From Novosphingobium indicum (GTDB taxonomy: Bacteria; Pseudomonadota; Alphaproteobacteria; Sphingomonadales; Sphingomonadaceae): a DNA stretch of 64,000 nt. The notes under the pieces were generated by a model. It was not told the DNA's origin. It saw only the letters and a program-made list of their open reading frames with translations, and did no database searches. Below, in pieces: positions 26,684 through 35,067 of the stretch. The position numbers and the translations under genes are program-made. The DNA is taken from positions 124,001 through 188,000 of the forward strand of contig NZ_BMLK01000005.1 of assembly GCF_014645195.1 (NCBI RefSeq), in the 5' to 3' direction. Each line of letters starts with the position of its first letter. Positions within the stretch are counted from its first letter, which is position 1.

Positions 26684-27898
26684 ATGGCCGATCAGTACCC
26701 CACTCTCGACGACCTTGATGTGAAGGGCAAGCGTGTACTTGTGCGCGCCGATCTGAATGTACCGGTCCACGACGGCAGGATCACCGACACGGCCCGGATC
26801 GACCGGCAGGTGCCCACAATCCGGGAGCTTGCCGAAAGGGGTGCACGCGTCATCGTACTGTCCCATTTCGGCCGCCCCAGGGGCAGACCCGTGCCGGAGC
26901 TGTCGCTGAAGCCCATTGCCCCCGCGCTCTCCCGAGCCATCGGCCGCACCGTGGCATTCGGTAATGATTGCATCGGCGATGTGGCGAAGGCCGCCGTATC
27001 GAAGCTGAAAGATGGCGATGTCGTCCTGCTCGAAAATACCCGCTTCCATGCTGGCGAGGAAGCGAATGATCCGGATTTTGCGCGAGCGCTGGCCGAACTC
27101 GGCGATCTCTATGTGAACGATGCCTTTTCGGCTGCGCACCGTGCACATGGTTCGACCGAAGGTGTGGCACACATTCTGCCTTCGGCGGCCGGACGAGCGA
27201 TGCAGGACGAACTCCTCCATCTGCATAGGGCGCTGGACCAGCCCAACCGGCCAGTCTTGGCCATCATCGGTGGCGCTAAGGTGTCGACCAAGATCGCCCT
27301 GATCGAAAACCTGCTAAAAAAGGTCGACATCCTGGTCATAGGCGGGGCGATGGCCAATACTTTCCTGGCGGCAGAAGGTATCGATGTCGGCAAATCGCTT
27401 TATGAAGCTGATCAGCTCGAAACGGCCAAGCGCATCGTTAGTCTCGTGACCAAAACCGGCTCGTTTCTGATTCTGCCAACTGATGTCGTGGTGGCGAAGG
27501 TCTTCGAAGCGGGGGCGCCGCATCGCACGGTTCCGGCGCGTGAGGTGGCAGCCGACGACATGATCCTCGACGTCGGTCCTGACACGATCGCCGATTTCGA
27601 ACAGCATCTGCACACGGTGAACACGCTGGTTTGGAACGGCCCGGTCGGCGCATTCGAGACGCCCCCCTTCGACCATGGCACGACGACCATCGCGAGGCTT
27701 GTCGCGGCGCGCACCAAAGCAGGTGACCTGCTTTCCGTCGCCGGCGGCGGCGATACGGTTTCGGCGCTGACACATGCCGGCGTCGCAGGCGACTTCAGCT
27801 ACGTTTCAACCGCCGGCGGCGCCTTTCTGGAATGGCTTGAGGGACGGAAATTGCCGGGTGTCGCGGCACTCGCGGCAAGTGTGGGAGTGGCTCAATGA
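26684..27898 (+). CDS. pgk: Phosphoglycerate kinase
   Basis: 404 residues, full length. It transfers the acyl-phosphate of 1,3-bisphosphoglycerate to ADP in the cytosol. Motifs are [20 protein letters not shown] near 13-32, the substrate-binding [32 protein letters not shown], and the C-terminal nucleotide site [10 protein letters not shown] followed by [12 protein letters not shown]. All look intact. It follows the PFOR unit after about 195 bases but has its own FNR-like box, so it is probably a separate transcription unit that may run into the alcohol dehydrogenase gene 100 bases downstream. Confidence 0.96.
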   Translation: MADQYPTLDDLDVKGKRVLVRADLNVPVHDGRITDTARIDRQVPTIRELAERGARVIVLSHFGRPRGRPVPELSLKPIAPALSRAIGRTVAFGNDCIGDVAKAAVSKLKDGDVVLLENTRFHAGEEANDPDFARALAELGDLYVNDAFSAAHRAHGSTEGVAHILPSAAGRAMQDELLHLHRALDQPNRPVLAIIGGAKVSTKIALIENLLKKVDILVIGGAMANTFLAAEGIDVGKSLYEADQLETAKRIVSLVTKTGSFLILPTDVVVAKVFEAGAPHRTVPAREVAADDMILDVGPDTIADFEQHLHTVNTLVWNGPVGAFETPPFDHGTTTIARLVAARTKAGDLLSVAGGGDTVSALTHAGVAGDFSYVSTAGGAFLEWLEGRKLPGVAALAASVGVAQ

Positions 27899-27998
27899 GG
27901 TTCGCCGACTTCAACCGAATCGCAAAGGGTAAGAATGCCAAAGGCAAGGGACGTCTCGACCTGCGGCTCCGATCAGTACCAGATATGGAGACACGACC

Positions 27999-29024
27999 AT
28001 GGTAAAGACAATGAGAGCGGCTGTGGTACACGCCTTCGGTGAGCCTCTGAAGATCGAGGAAATCCCCATTCCGACGCCCGGGCCGGGCGAAGTGCTGGTG
28101 AAGGTAATCGCCACGGGCGTGTGTCATACCGACCTTCATGCAGCAAACGGCGACTGGCCGGTGAAGCCGACGCCGCCTTTCATCCCTGGTCACGAGGGTG
28201 CGGGGATCGTGGCAGCGATCGGACCTGGCGTCGTTGGGTTGAAGGAAGGCGATGCAGTCGGCGTGGCTTGGCTCCACGATGCCTGCCGCCAGTGCGAGTA
28301 CTGCGAGACCGGCTGGGAGACACTCTGCGAATCGCAGCATATGAGCGGCTACACGGTGAATGGCAGTTTTGCCGAATATGTCATCGGTGCCGCACCGTTC
28401 GTGGGACGTCTGCCAGATAATTGCGACTTCGCCGAACTGGCACCTATCCTCTGTGCCGGCGTGACGACGTACAAGGGTATCAAGGAAACCGAGGCAAGGC
28501 CGGGCGAATGGATCGCCATTTCCGGCGTCGGCGGGCTTGGTCATATTGCGATCCAGTATGCCAAGGCAATGGGTCTGCATGTCGTCGCCCTCGACGTGAC
28601 CGAAGAGAAGCTCGCCCTCGCCCGTTCGCTCGGCGCCGAGCTGGCAGTGAATGCGCAAGCGCCCGATACGCCTGCCAGGATCGTCAAGGAGACCGGCGGC
28701 GGCGCGCATGGCGTCCTGGTGACGGCCGTCTCGGTTCCCGCCTTCGCGCAGGCACTGCAGATGGTGCGCCGCAAGGGAACCGTGACCCTCACCGGTCTCC
28801 CGCCAGGGGCATTCCCGACGCCGATCTTCGATGTGGTATTGAAGCGCATCACGATCCGCGGCTCGATCGTCGGCACACGCAAGGATCTCGCCGAAGCCAT
28901 TGAGTTTGCAGCGGAGGGAAAAGTCCGCGCCCACATACACAAGGCACAACTCGATGACATCAGCCAGGTGTTCGGTGACCTCAAGGCGGGAAAAGTCGAT
29001 GGCCGGATGGTAATGACATTATGA
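27999..29024 (+). CDS. Zinc-dependent alcohol dehydrogenase
   Basis: 341 residues; GGAG lies 10 bases before the ATG. Medium-chain dehydrogenase close to AdhP. The catalytic zinc ligands are in GVCHTDLHAANGDWP and PGHEGAG, the structural zinc set is CRQCEYCETGWETLC (C-x2-C-x2-C-x7-C), and the coenzyme site is GVGGLGHIAIQYAKAMG near 176. The likely reaction is reversible oxidation of ethanol or another primary alcohol with NAD+. In this island it could dispose of NADH by reducing acetaldehyde, although no CoA-acylating aldehyde dehydrogenase is in the window. Confidence 0.92.
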   Translation: MVKTMRAAVVHAFGEPLKIEEIPIPTPGPGEVLVKVIATGVCHTDLHAANGDWPVKPTPPFIPGHEGAGIVAAIGPGVVGLKEGDAVGVAWLHDACRQCEYCETGWETLCESQHMSGYTVNGSFAEYVIGAAPFVGRLPDNCDFAELAPILCAGVTTYKGIKETEARPGEWIAISGVGGLGHIAIQYAKAMGLHVVALDVTEEKLALARSLGAELAVNAQAPDTPARIVKETGGGAHGVLVTAVSVPAFAQALQMVRRKGTVTLTGLPPGAFPTPIFDVVLKRITIRGSIVGTRKDLAEAIEFAAEGKVRAHIHKAQLDDISQVFGDLKAGKVDGRMVMTL

Positions 29025-29146
29025 CGGTGGGTGCGCGCAGCGAGTCTTCCACAATTGCACCAGGGGGCCGAGGATGAGAAATCGGCGGTTCCAACGCTGT
29101 GACGTGATGCGGTCGCGCGCGACCAATGCGAAAGGACGATCGACCC

Positions 29147-29575
29147 ATGGCGACAAGACAGTCCGAGCAGCCCAGCAACTCGAGGGGGCGTGACCTGGAG
29201 GTGTTCCAACTCGAGTTGGACCAGTACGGATCGCCAGTCCCCCTGAAGCCGGCAGGCTGGTACGTCTGTTTCGTGCCCGGTCTCCAGAAACAATGGTGGC
29301 ACCGATACGCGAACAAGAAGCATAAGCATGTCTTCGCCATTCGCCCGGCAGGGCCTGGCGAATGGACGCTCTTTGAGCCGTGGTGGCATCGGCTGCTGAC
29401 AGCCACGATCACTTCAGAGCAGGCCCGCAAATTTCTTCTCTGGGGCGCACGCGGCGACGTGCTGCATGTACGCGAAGCCATCCCGGGACGCGGCAGCCAA
29501 GTGCGTGGCTGGATGTCCTGTGCGACGCTTACCTCCTACCTCCTTCTGGGTATGGACCCCGCACGGGCTTTATAA
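29147..29575 (+). CDS. Conserved-looking hypothetical, probably frameshifted at its end
   Basis: 142 residues from the ATG at 29147 (AAAGGA upstream). No family is recognised. The protein is rich in tryptophan (WYVCFVPGLQKQWWHRYANK; WTLFEPWWHRLL). It ends LLLGMDPARAL after a run of four C at 29557-29560. Dropping one C gives GMDPHGLYKLLLREPG and reads straight on to the stop at 29819, which looks far more natural. So the intact gene is probably 29147-29819, about 223 residues with a C-terminal zinc ribbon, broken here by a one-base insertion or by a sequencing error. It stands between alcohol dehydrogenase and the convergent glycogen phosphorylase. Confidence 0.6.
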   Translation: MATRQSEQPSNSRGRDLEVFQLELDQYGSPVPLKPAGWYVCFVPGLQKQWWHRYANKKHKHVFAIRPAGPGEWTLFEPWWHRLLTATITSEQARKFLLWGARGDVLHVREAIPGRGSQVRGWMSCATLTSYLLLGMDPARAL

Positions 29576-29819
29576 GCTTCTGCTTCGTGAACCGGGTGTC
29601 TGCCGAGTGGATGTCTCGAGGCTGGTCAGGCTCGATGCCGCTGAGCTAGCCAAGGCGTCGGCGGTCATCATGGCCTGCGATGAATGTGGGCCGGGCGCGA
29701 CAAAACACCGGCAGGGCGCACCAAAGCCGTTTTGCATGAATTGCGGTCGGGACCTCGTACCCCAAGGCGGCGAGAAGGCCGAACAGCGATCATCCGCCCT
29801 TCCGGAAGCCCGCGACTAG
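29559..29819 (+). pseudogene. Shifted-frame 3' part of the preceding gene, zinc ribbon
   Basis: This frame continues the preceding protein as PHGLYKLLLREPGVCRVDVS and ends with CDECGPGATKHRQGAPKPFCMNCG, a two-CxxC zinc ribbon near the C terminus. An ATG at 29670 (MACDECG) could also start a separate 49-residue zinc-ribbon protein, but it has no clear ribosome site. The stop overlaps the stop of the convergent glycogen phosphorylase gene by three bases. Confidence 0.5.
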
Positions 29820-31528
29820 CGAAGGTAGGCCTCGGCAGCGTAGCGACGCATCATACGCTGGCTGTTAAAATAATAGGCAATGTTGCCGATCGCCTGCTTC
29901 ATCATCCAGCGCCACCGCGCCGGATCGGCGCTGTAGAGCGGCAGCACGGTGTGGTCGAGCTGATCATAAAGCGCGGTGGCGTGCTGCCGAGCACCATCAC
30001 CGTCCTGGCCAATTGACCAACCTGTCACACCCTCGACGCAGGCCTCTATCCACCAGCCATCGAGGACGCTCAAATTCAGAACCCCGTTAAGCGCCGCCTT
30101 CATCCCGCTCGTACCCGAAGCCTCCATGGGCGGTAGCGGTGTATTGAGCCAGACGTCGGCGCCGGCGACCAGCGTCATGGCGATCTGCATGTCGTAATCC
30201 GGCAGGAACACGCAGTTCAGCCTGCCACGAAGCTGCCGGGCAAGCGCGTGGACCTGCCGGATCGCTTCCTTGCCATCGGCATCCTGCGGATGGGCCTTGC
30301 CTGCCAGCACCACCTGAAACGGGTGCCGCGACGCCACGTCAATGAGGCGGTCGAGGTTCTCGAAGAGGAGCAATGGACGCTTATATCCCGTCATCCGGCG
30401 CGCGAAACCGAGGATCGGGATCTCGGAATCGAGCGCAATGCCAGCGCTTTCCTTCACCTGCCGGATGAGATCGCCTTTGGCGGATTGGTGGCAACGCCAG
30501 ATTTCGTCATCCGGCAGCTGAAGAGCACGAACGAGGATCTCGGGCTCGTGCTGCCATTGTGGGAGGTGTGTGGTGTAAAGCTGCGCGAAGGCCGGATGCG
30601 TCCAGGTTCCGGGATGGATGCCATTGGTGACCGCATGGATCCGGTATCCCGGGAACATGTGTTCGGTCGTTTCGGCGTGGCGGCGGGCGACGCCGTTTAC
30701 ATAGCCTGCAAGTTTCAGAGCCAGGCGAGTCATGTTGAGCCGATCCTCTCCTGCGAGGCGCTTTAGCTCATCGAGGTCGACAAAACCGGGCAGCAGCCGC
30801 TCGAACAGCTCATAGGAAAAACGATCGTGGCCTGCCTCCACGGGCGTATGCGTCGTGAACACGCAACTGGCGCGAACCTCCGCAATGTCGAACGGTGATT
30901 CGCCAGCGATCAACTCCTCGGGCGCGACCCGCGAGCGGTTGAGCAACTCGAGGGTCAAAAGCGCGGCGTGACCTTCATTGAGGTGGTAGGTGTGGAGATC
31001 GAAACCGAGCGCCCGCAATATCCGGATGCCGCCGATCCCAAGGATGATCTCCTGCCTGAGGCGATAGTCCTCGTCCCCGCCATAGAGGTTATGCGTCAGC
31101 GTACGATCGTCTGCCCCATTCTGATCGAGGTCGGTGTCGAGAAGCAGGATCGGGATCTGGTGGCCATGCGGACAGGTATGGACATAGAGCCAGGGCCGAA
31201 TCCAAACCGGCTTCCTCTCGATATCGACAGCCACCATGGCGTTGAGCGGCGTACACCAGCGTTCCGGATCCCACCAATCCGGCTGCTCCGTCTGCCGCCC
31301 ATCGGCATCGATAACCTGTTTGAAATAGCCTGCGCGGCTCAGCAGCGTCACGAAGACGACCGGGAGCCCCAGATCGGCGCAGGAACGGGCGGTGTCACCG
31401 GCAAGAATACCTAGCCCGCCCGCATAGGTATGCATTTCCGGCCGGACCGCCAGCTCCATCGTGAAATAGGCGATGTGCTTTCTGGTGATGAAGGCATCAA
31501 GGGAGGATGACATCGAAAGACCACTCAT
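29816..31528 (-). CDS. glgP: Alpha-glucan (glycogen) phosphorylase, short type
   Basis: 570 residues from the ATG at 31528; an upstream in-frame start at 31549 and one at 31513 are possible. It is the short GT35 form, lacking the N-terminal extension of long phosphorylases. It splits glycogen with phosphate to glucose-1-phosphate. Landmarks are IAYFTMELAVRPEMHTYAGG at the start, YHLNEGHAALL, VFTTHTPVEAGHD, NGIHPGTWTHP, GYKRPLLLFEN and the pyridoxal-phosphate site EASGTSGMKAALNG near residue 485. The ATG lies in an ATGA overlap with an 80-codon frame (31525-31767). It is downstream of glgC on the same strand, so one unit serves glycogen synthesis and breakdown. Confidence 0.9.
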   Translation of the reverse strand: MSGLSMSSSLDAFITRKHIAYFTMELAVRPEMHTYAGGLGILAGDTARSCADLGLPVVFVTLLSRAGYFKQVIDADGRQTEQPDWWDPERWCTPLNAMVAVDIERKPVWIRPWLYVHTCPHGHQIPILLLDTDLDQNGADDRTLTHNLYGGDEDYRLRQEIILGIGGIRILRALGFDLHTYHLNEGHAALLTLELLNRSRVAPEELIAGESPFDIAEVRASCVFTTHTPVEAGHDRFSYELFERLLPGFVDLDELKRLAGEDRLNMTRLALKLAGYVNGVARRHAETTEHMFPGYRIHAVTNGIHPGTWTHPAFAQLYTTHLPQWQHEPEILVRALQLPDDEIWRCHQSAKGDLIRQVKESAGIALDSEIPILGFARRMTGYKRPLLLFENLDRLIDVASRHPFQVVLAGKAHPQDADGKEAIRQVHALARQLRGRLNCVFLPDYDMQIAMTLVAGADVWLNTPLPPMEASGTSGMKAALNGVLNLSVLDGWWIEACVEGVTGWSIGQDGDGARQHATALYDQLDHTVLPLYSADPARWRWMMKQAIGNIAYYFNSQRMMRRYAAEAYLR

Positions 31529-31767
31529 GTGGCGCATTCGCCAGCGCAATCGTGACTGATGGCCATACGTTCGGGGTTCCCGAACTCACACCAAAGCGCG
31601 TTCAGGCATCTGCCCACAGCCCAGCCCGCCGCTTTCATCAGAACAGCCTGCCAAGCCATCATGAGGCTCACCCAGTGCAACAACCTGAGCATGAGACCGG
31701 TAGGCAGCCTCCTGATCTCGATGAATCGCACTACTTCCGAAACGGTCGGCAAGACGGTCGATGCCAT
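31525..31767 (-). CDS. Possible 80-residue protein overlapping the glgC tail
   Basis: [20 protein letters not shown], then a hydrophobic middle ([20 protein letters not shown]). Its stop overlaps the glgP start (ATGA), as coupled genes often do. By eye, its third codon positions are richer in G/C than those of the glgC frame over the same bases. No family is recognised and the ribosome site is poor. It may be a real small membrane protein, or the sign of a mutation at the glgC end. Confidence 0.35.
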   Translation of the reverse strand: MASTVLPTVSEVVRFIEIRRLPTGLMLRLLHWVSLMMAWQAVLMKAAGWAVGRCLNALWCEFGNPERMAISHDCAGECAT

Positions 31768-33037
31768 GACAGCTATTCAGCCTTTGGATCATCGGCTTGG
31801 TGATCAGGCACACCCCGTTCTCAGTGCGGCGGAACCGTCTGGCATCGAGTTCGGGCTCTTCTCCGACGACGAGCCCTTCGGGGATATGCACACCCGAATC
31901 AACGATCACGCGTCTGAGCCGCGCTCCGCGACCGATCTCGCAGTAAGGCAGCACCACAGCCTCTTCCACGCTCGAATCGCGGCCCATCGCCACACCGGTT
32001 GAAAGCAGACTGCGCCGTGCGACGGCGCCGGAAATGTCGCAGCCATGGGAAATCAGCGACGAAACCGCCTTGGCGCCCCGTCCCTGCGCATCGCTGACGA
32101 ACTTAGGAGGGGCAACGACAGGATCGTTCCAGATCGGCCAGTCACAATCAGACATATTCAGCTTCGGATCCGCCTCGGTGAGGTCGAGGTTGGCGTCGAA
32201 ATAGGCGTCGAGCGTGCCAACGTCACGCCAGTATCCTTCCATCTCCCCTGCTGCGCGAACGCAGGACGTGGTGAACCGGTGTGCCACCACTTTGCCGTGC
32301 TTCACGATGTGGGGAATGACGTCACCGCCGAAGTCGTGCCTGGAGCCGGGCGTCTCGGCGTCTCGGCGGAGCTGATCGAAGAGAAAGTCTGTATCAAAGA
32401 CATAGATGCCCATTGACGCCAGCGCCTTTTCCGGCTCGCCGGGAATAGCCGGCGGGATCCTGGGCTTTTCGAGAAATGAGGTTATGACGTCATTGTCGTC
32501 CACCGCCATAACGCCAAACCCGGTTGCCTCCATGCGCGGAACGACGAGGCAACCGACGGTGACATCCGCACCCGAATTGACGTGCTGCTGCAGCATCAAT
32601 TCGTAATCCATCTTGTAGACATGGTCGGCAGCCAGAATCACCATATATCTCGGCGCATGGTTGGCAACGAAGTCGATGTTCTGGAAAACGGCGTCAGCTG
32701 TGCCGCCGTACCCGCCACATTCGCCAAAGCGCTGCGAGGCGGTCAGGATGTCGATGCTCTTGTGGCGTTTGGAATGCAGGACGTTCCTGGCGCGCTGCAT
32801 GTAAGAGTTCAGCGAATGCGCCTTGTATTGCGTCGCGACCCCGATGCGGTGAATGCCTGAGTTGATCGCGTTAGAAAGTGCGAAGTCAATTATCCGCCAC
32901 TTGCCGCCAAATTGTACCGCAGGCTTGGCGCGGTTGTCGGTCAACTCCATTAACCTGCTGCCACGGCCTCCGGCGAGCACAAAAGCCATGGCGTCATGAA
33001 CCAGCGGCTGACCTTGCAAATGTCTCAGCTGTCTCAT
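31586..33037 (-). CDS. glgC: Glucose-1-phosphate adenylyltransferase (ADP-glucose pyrophosphorylase)
   Basis: 483 codons; GGAGA lies 8 bases before the ATG. It makes ADP-glucose from glucose-1-phosphate and ATP for glycogen synthesis. Motifs are [74 protein letters not shown] and EKPRIPP, then a left-handed beta-helix region, ending at [15 protein letters not shown]. Typical enzymes stop about there (about 420 residues). Here some 55 extra codons ([15 protein letters not shown] onward) follow and overlap another frame, so the natural stop was probably lost. First gene of a unit with glgP. Confidence 0.9.
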   Translation of the reverse strand: MRQLRHLQGQPLVHDAMAFVLAGGRGSRLMELTDNRAKPAVQFGGKWRIIDFALSNAINSGIHRIGVATQYKAHSLNSYMQRARNVLHSKRHKSIDILTASQRFGECGGYGGTADAVFQNIDFVANHAPRYMVILAADHVYKMDYELMLQQHVNSGADVTVGCLVVPRMEATGFGVMAVDDNDVITSFLEKPRIPPAIPGEPEKALASMGIYVFDTDFLFDQLRRDAETPGSRHDFGGDVIPHIVKHGKVVAHRFTTSCVRAAGEMEGYWRDVGTLDAYFDANLDLTEADPKLNMSDCDWPIWNDPVVAPPKFVSDAQGRGAKAVSSLISHGCDISGAVARRSLLSTGVAMGRDSSVEEAVVLPYCEIGRGARLRRVIVDSGVHIPEGLVVGEEPELDARRFRRTENGVCLITKPMIQRLNSCHGIDRLADRFGSSAIHRDQEAAYRSHAQVVALGEPHDGLAGCSDESGGLGCGQMPERALV

Positions 33038-33535
33038 CTCGAGGTCTCCGTCTAAATCACCGTTTGAACCTCAGCGTGAAAGTTGCGAACGGCGGCTGGC
33101 GAGGACATTCGGCTGCCCCTCGGTCCTTGCTTTGCCTCCGCTCACGCGGTTGGAAATGCGGCAGGCCCACATCCTCCCTCGTCCGATGCCGTTGTCCCTT
33201 CTGCTTTCATCTTGCGGTCCGTCTTCTATGACTATTTGACGATCCACCGCTCCCGGCATTACAGTTGATCTGTCGAAGGATATTTTGGCAGCGCTGCCAG
33301 GAGCCGCCCGCCGAGTGGGCGCGGGCAGAATCTCGTTCGCGCGCACGCTCGGTGCGCGCCGATGAGTGTTGTGTGGACGGCTATCCCGATTGTGCTCAGG
33401 TTTGCACCTTCGCTTGTGAGGTCGAGTTTAATCGTGCCAAGAACCCCTGACCTCACCGGCTGAGTGGCAATGTCCGAACTCGCCGCTATCTCAATAGCCG
33501 CGACGTTATGAACTTCGCGGTCTGGTTATTGGCGT
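33038..33535. other. Intergenic region upstream of glgC, no gene recognised
   Basis: About 500 bases. Small frames on both strands lack ribosome sites and family likeness. A partial half-site (TTGATCTGTCGAAGG near 33263) is too weak to call a box. Confidence 0.45.
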
Positions 33536-33565
33536 GTCGCTGGGGGCGGGGCTGGCCCCAGCGAC
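33536..33565 (-). terminator. Strong hairpin after the DUF2934 gene
   Basis: GTCGCTGGGG and CCCCAGCGAC are perfect 10-base arms around a 10-base loop, 10 bases past the stop of the minus-strand gene. No T-run follows on the minus strand, so it is terminator-like rather than a classic intrinsic terminator. Confidence 0.6.
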
Positions 33566-33574
33566 ACCTGAAGC

Positions 33575-33790
33575 CTACTTCTTCTTGCTCCTGGTCGAGC
33601 GTGCTGCCGGATTCGATGGGTCTGAGCCGGCTCCAGAATCAACGCCAGCCATGACTTCGGCCTCGGCCTGGCACCAATGATCGAAGTCGCGGCCATGGGC
33701 TCCTCCTTCGCTCTCCCACAGGGCATATGCCCGCTCCTCTATCTGCTTGCGCTGCGCTTCCGCGTTGCACGACACGCTCGCCTCCGGCAT
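33575..33790 (-). CDS. DUF2934 family small protein
   Basis: 71 residues from the ATG at 33790, chosen because GAGGAG lies 7-12 bases upstream; in-frame starts further up lack one. The core RKQIEERAYALWESEGGAHG followed by RDFDHWCQAEAEVM is the DUF2934 signature. A basic tail RSTRSKKK ends it. Function unknown; soluble. It is the sole gene of its unit, with an FNR-like box 70 bases upstream and a strong hairpin behind it. Confidence 0.82.
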   Translation of the reverse strand: MPEASVSCNAEAQRKQIEERAYALWESEGGAHGRDFDHWCQAEAEVMAGVDSGAGSDPSNPAARSTRSKKK

Positions 33791-33859
33791 TTCCGATCTC
33801 CTCTTCTCGTTTGCGCGAATCATTGTTGGTAAATTTCGCCTTGTGGACACTGCGAGTCT

Positions 33860-33873
33860 TTGATGAAGGTTAA
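33860..33873 (-). promoter_or_regulatory. FNR-like box between DUF2934 and CopC-like genes
   Basis: TTGAT-GAAG-GTTAA followed by G on the plus strand. It lies 70 bases upstream of the DUF2934 start and about 260 bases upstream of the CopC-like start. The surrounding 140 bases are repeated in front of the hydrogenase operon. Confidence 0.6.
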
Positions 33874-34002
33874 GGTCGATCCAAGGTGCAGCTGATATTA
33901 AAAATCTGCTGTAATGAGTTGCGGTTCAACAAGCTGGATTTCCTGATCTCCCCGACTGATGATCATGTTCATGGAATCGCGCTCAACGGCGCCGGATCCG
34001 AC
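33860..34002 (+). repeat. Diverged copy of the hydrogenase promoter region
   Basis: From the box onward, 35 of 40 bases match 34922-34961, and a second block at 33972-34001 (TGGAATCGCGCTCAACGGCG) matches 35036-35065 (TGGAATAGCGCTCAAGGGTG) at nearly the same distance from the box. The second block in the other copy contains the GTG of the first hydrogenase gene. Here no hydrogenase gene follows. Confidence 0.6.
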
Positions 34003-34132
34003 CAAAGCCCTTGAGCGCGGCCCAACAGACCGTACCGCCGAAAGAAGGCCTGGAGCCAACCCAGTGTGGAATACGTCCGGCTGAAGCATCCTTTCACGAA
34101 GTACACTCTTGAGCGAGGTTGTGGAGTTCCCG

Positions 34133-34573
34133 ATGCGAAAGCTTTTCATCACCTCCGGGGCTGTGGCCTTGGCGGCTGCCTTGGCCCCTAAGGCCCTGCT
34201 CGCAGAGGCACGTCTCGTAGGCTCAATGCCGCATGCCGACACCACGGTATCGAATCCGTCGCGGATCGTGCTCACGTTCAACGAGCCAATCAACCCCGCA
34301 TCCGTGCGGGCGGAAGTCTTCATGACCGGCGCACCGCATAGCTCCGCCCATAAGGGAATGGTGGGCGATGATCATACCCACAGGTCGTGGTTCATGCAGG
34401 ACCACGCCCCAACCAAGATAGCGATCGTCGGCACACAGATGAGAAGGGACGGGAAATCCATAATGCTGCGATTTCGGCGCCCGTTGGTCGAGGGCAGGTA
34501 CCGGGTCGATTGGTCGGCCGCTGGGCATGACAATCGCACTGTGACCGGGCGGTTTACCTTCAAAGTCAACTGA
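34133..34573 (+). CDS. CopC-like periplasmic copper-domain protein
   Basis: 146 residues from the ATG at 34133 (TGGAG upstream); an upstream in-frame start at 34109 would disturb the signal peptide. Signal peptide MRKLFITSGAVALAAALAP is followed by EARLVGSMPHADTTVSNPSR, the usual CopC beginning. The C terminus YRVDWSAAGHDNRTVTGRFTFKV keeps the conserved D and H of the copper site. The mature N-terminal histidine of CopC seems replaced (E-A-R), and an extra His/Met-rich loop (HSSAHKGMVGDDHTHRSWFM) is present, so metal binding probably differs. No CopD partner is next to it. Confidence 0.8.
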   Translation: MRKLFITSGAVALAAALAPKALLAEARLVGSMPHADTTVSNPSRIVLTFNEPINPASVRAEVFMTGAPHSSAHKGMVGDDHTHRSWFMQDHAPTKIAIVGTQMRRDGKSIMLRFRRPLVEGRYRVDWSAAGHDNRTVTGRFTFKVN

Positions 34574-34686
34574 ATGGTCGTAAATACCTGCTTGCGGGCG
34601 CGGACGCGGTGCAGGCCACCTCGGCGCTTCTGCGCGACAGCCCCGAATATATCGGCAAGTTTCTCGTGGGGTTGAACGATGGTTGA
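34573..34686 (+). pseudogene. Remnant of a DHOD-like gene 3' end
   Basis: Read from 34573, a frame gives KYLLAGADAVQATSALLRDS, then PEYIGKFLVGLNDG and a stop. The dihydroorotate dehydrogenase-like protein of this window has KYLLAGADVVQTVSALLRHG, then PEHLARLVKGLTEW at residues 258-291. So 37 codons survive of a second, diverged copy. There is no start codon. Confidence 0.7.
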
Positions 34687-34809
34687 ATGCGCGCGGCGGC
34701 GCGCCGATGAATGAGGTTCAAGGCCGCAGGAGCACGGCGCAATCCCCAAACCCGCGGAGTGCTGCTGAAAGCGCAGCCCGGACCACAATGCTCGATTGAG
34801 GGGGAGTTT

Positions 34810-34935
34810 ATGCAACCGATGAGACACGTCTCCACTTTGACGCCAATTACTGTTCTGTTCGCATCAGCCGCGCACGTGCAGTCACACGAGGTCGACGCCG
34901 ACCATCTGAGAATACGATTCCTTGATGGAGGTTAA
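34810..34935 (+). CDS. Possible 41-residue peptide ahead of the hydrogenase operon
   Basis: The ATG at 34810 follows an excellent GGGGGAG. The product starts MQPMRHVSTLTPITVLFASA, resembling a short signal sequence, and continues AHVQSHEVDADHLRIRFLDG. Its last 14 bases are the FNR-like box itself. It may be a decayed exported protein or chance. Confidence 0.25.
   Translation: MQPMRHVSTLTPITVLFASAAHVQSHEVDADHLRIRFLDGG
34922..34935 (+). promoter_or_regulatory. FNR-like box upstream of the hydrogenase operon
   Basis: TTGAT-GGAG-GTTAA, 118 bases before the GTG at 35053. One of the best matches to the window consensus. Confidence 0.6.
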
Positions 34936-35067
34936 AGTCGATCCGAGATGCCGCTGATATTGGAGTTGTTCATTATTGAATTACGGGTCGATCGGCCGGA
35001 TATTTCAGGTCCAGCCGGGTCGGCAGGGAGACCACTGGAATAGCGCTCAAGGGTGCCGAATGCGACG
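34922..35067 (+). repeat. Hydrogenase promoter region, second copy of a 140-base repeat
   Basis: Matches 33860-34002 in two blocks (35/40 at the box, and about 25/30 near 35036-35065) with the middle diverged. This copy leads into the hydrogenase operon. Confidence 0.6.

Noticed and set aside
27795..28949. Minus-strand frame of 384 codons
   Set aside because: Antisense to pgk end and the alcohol dehydrogenase gene, which have intact motifs.
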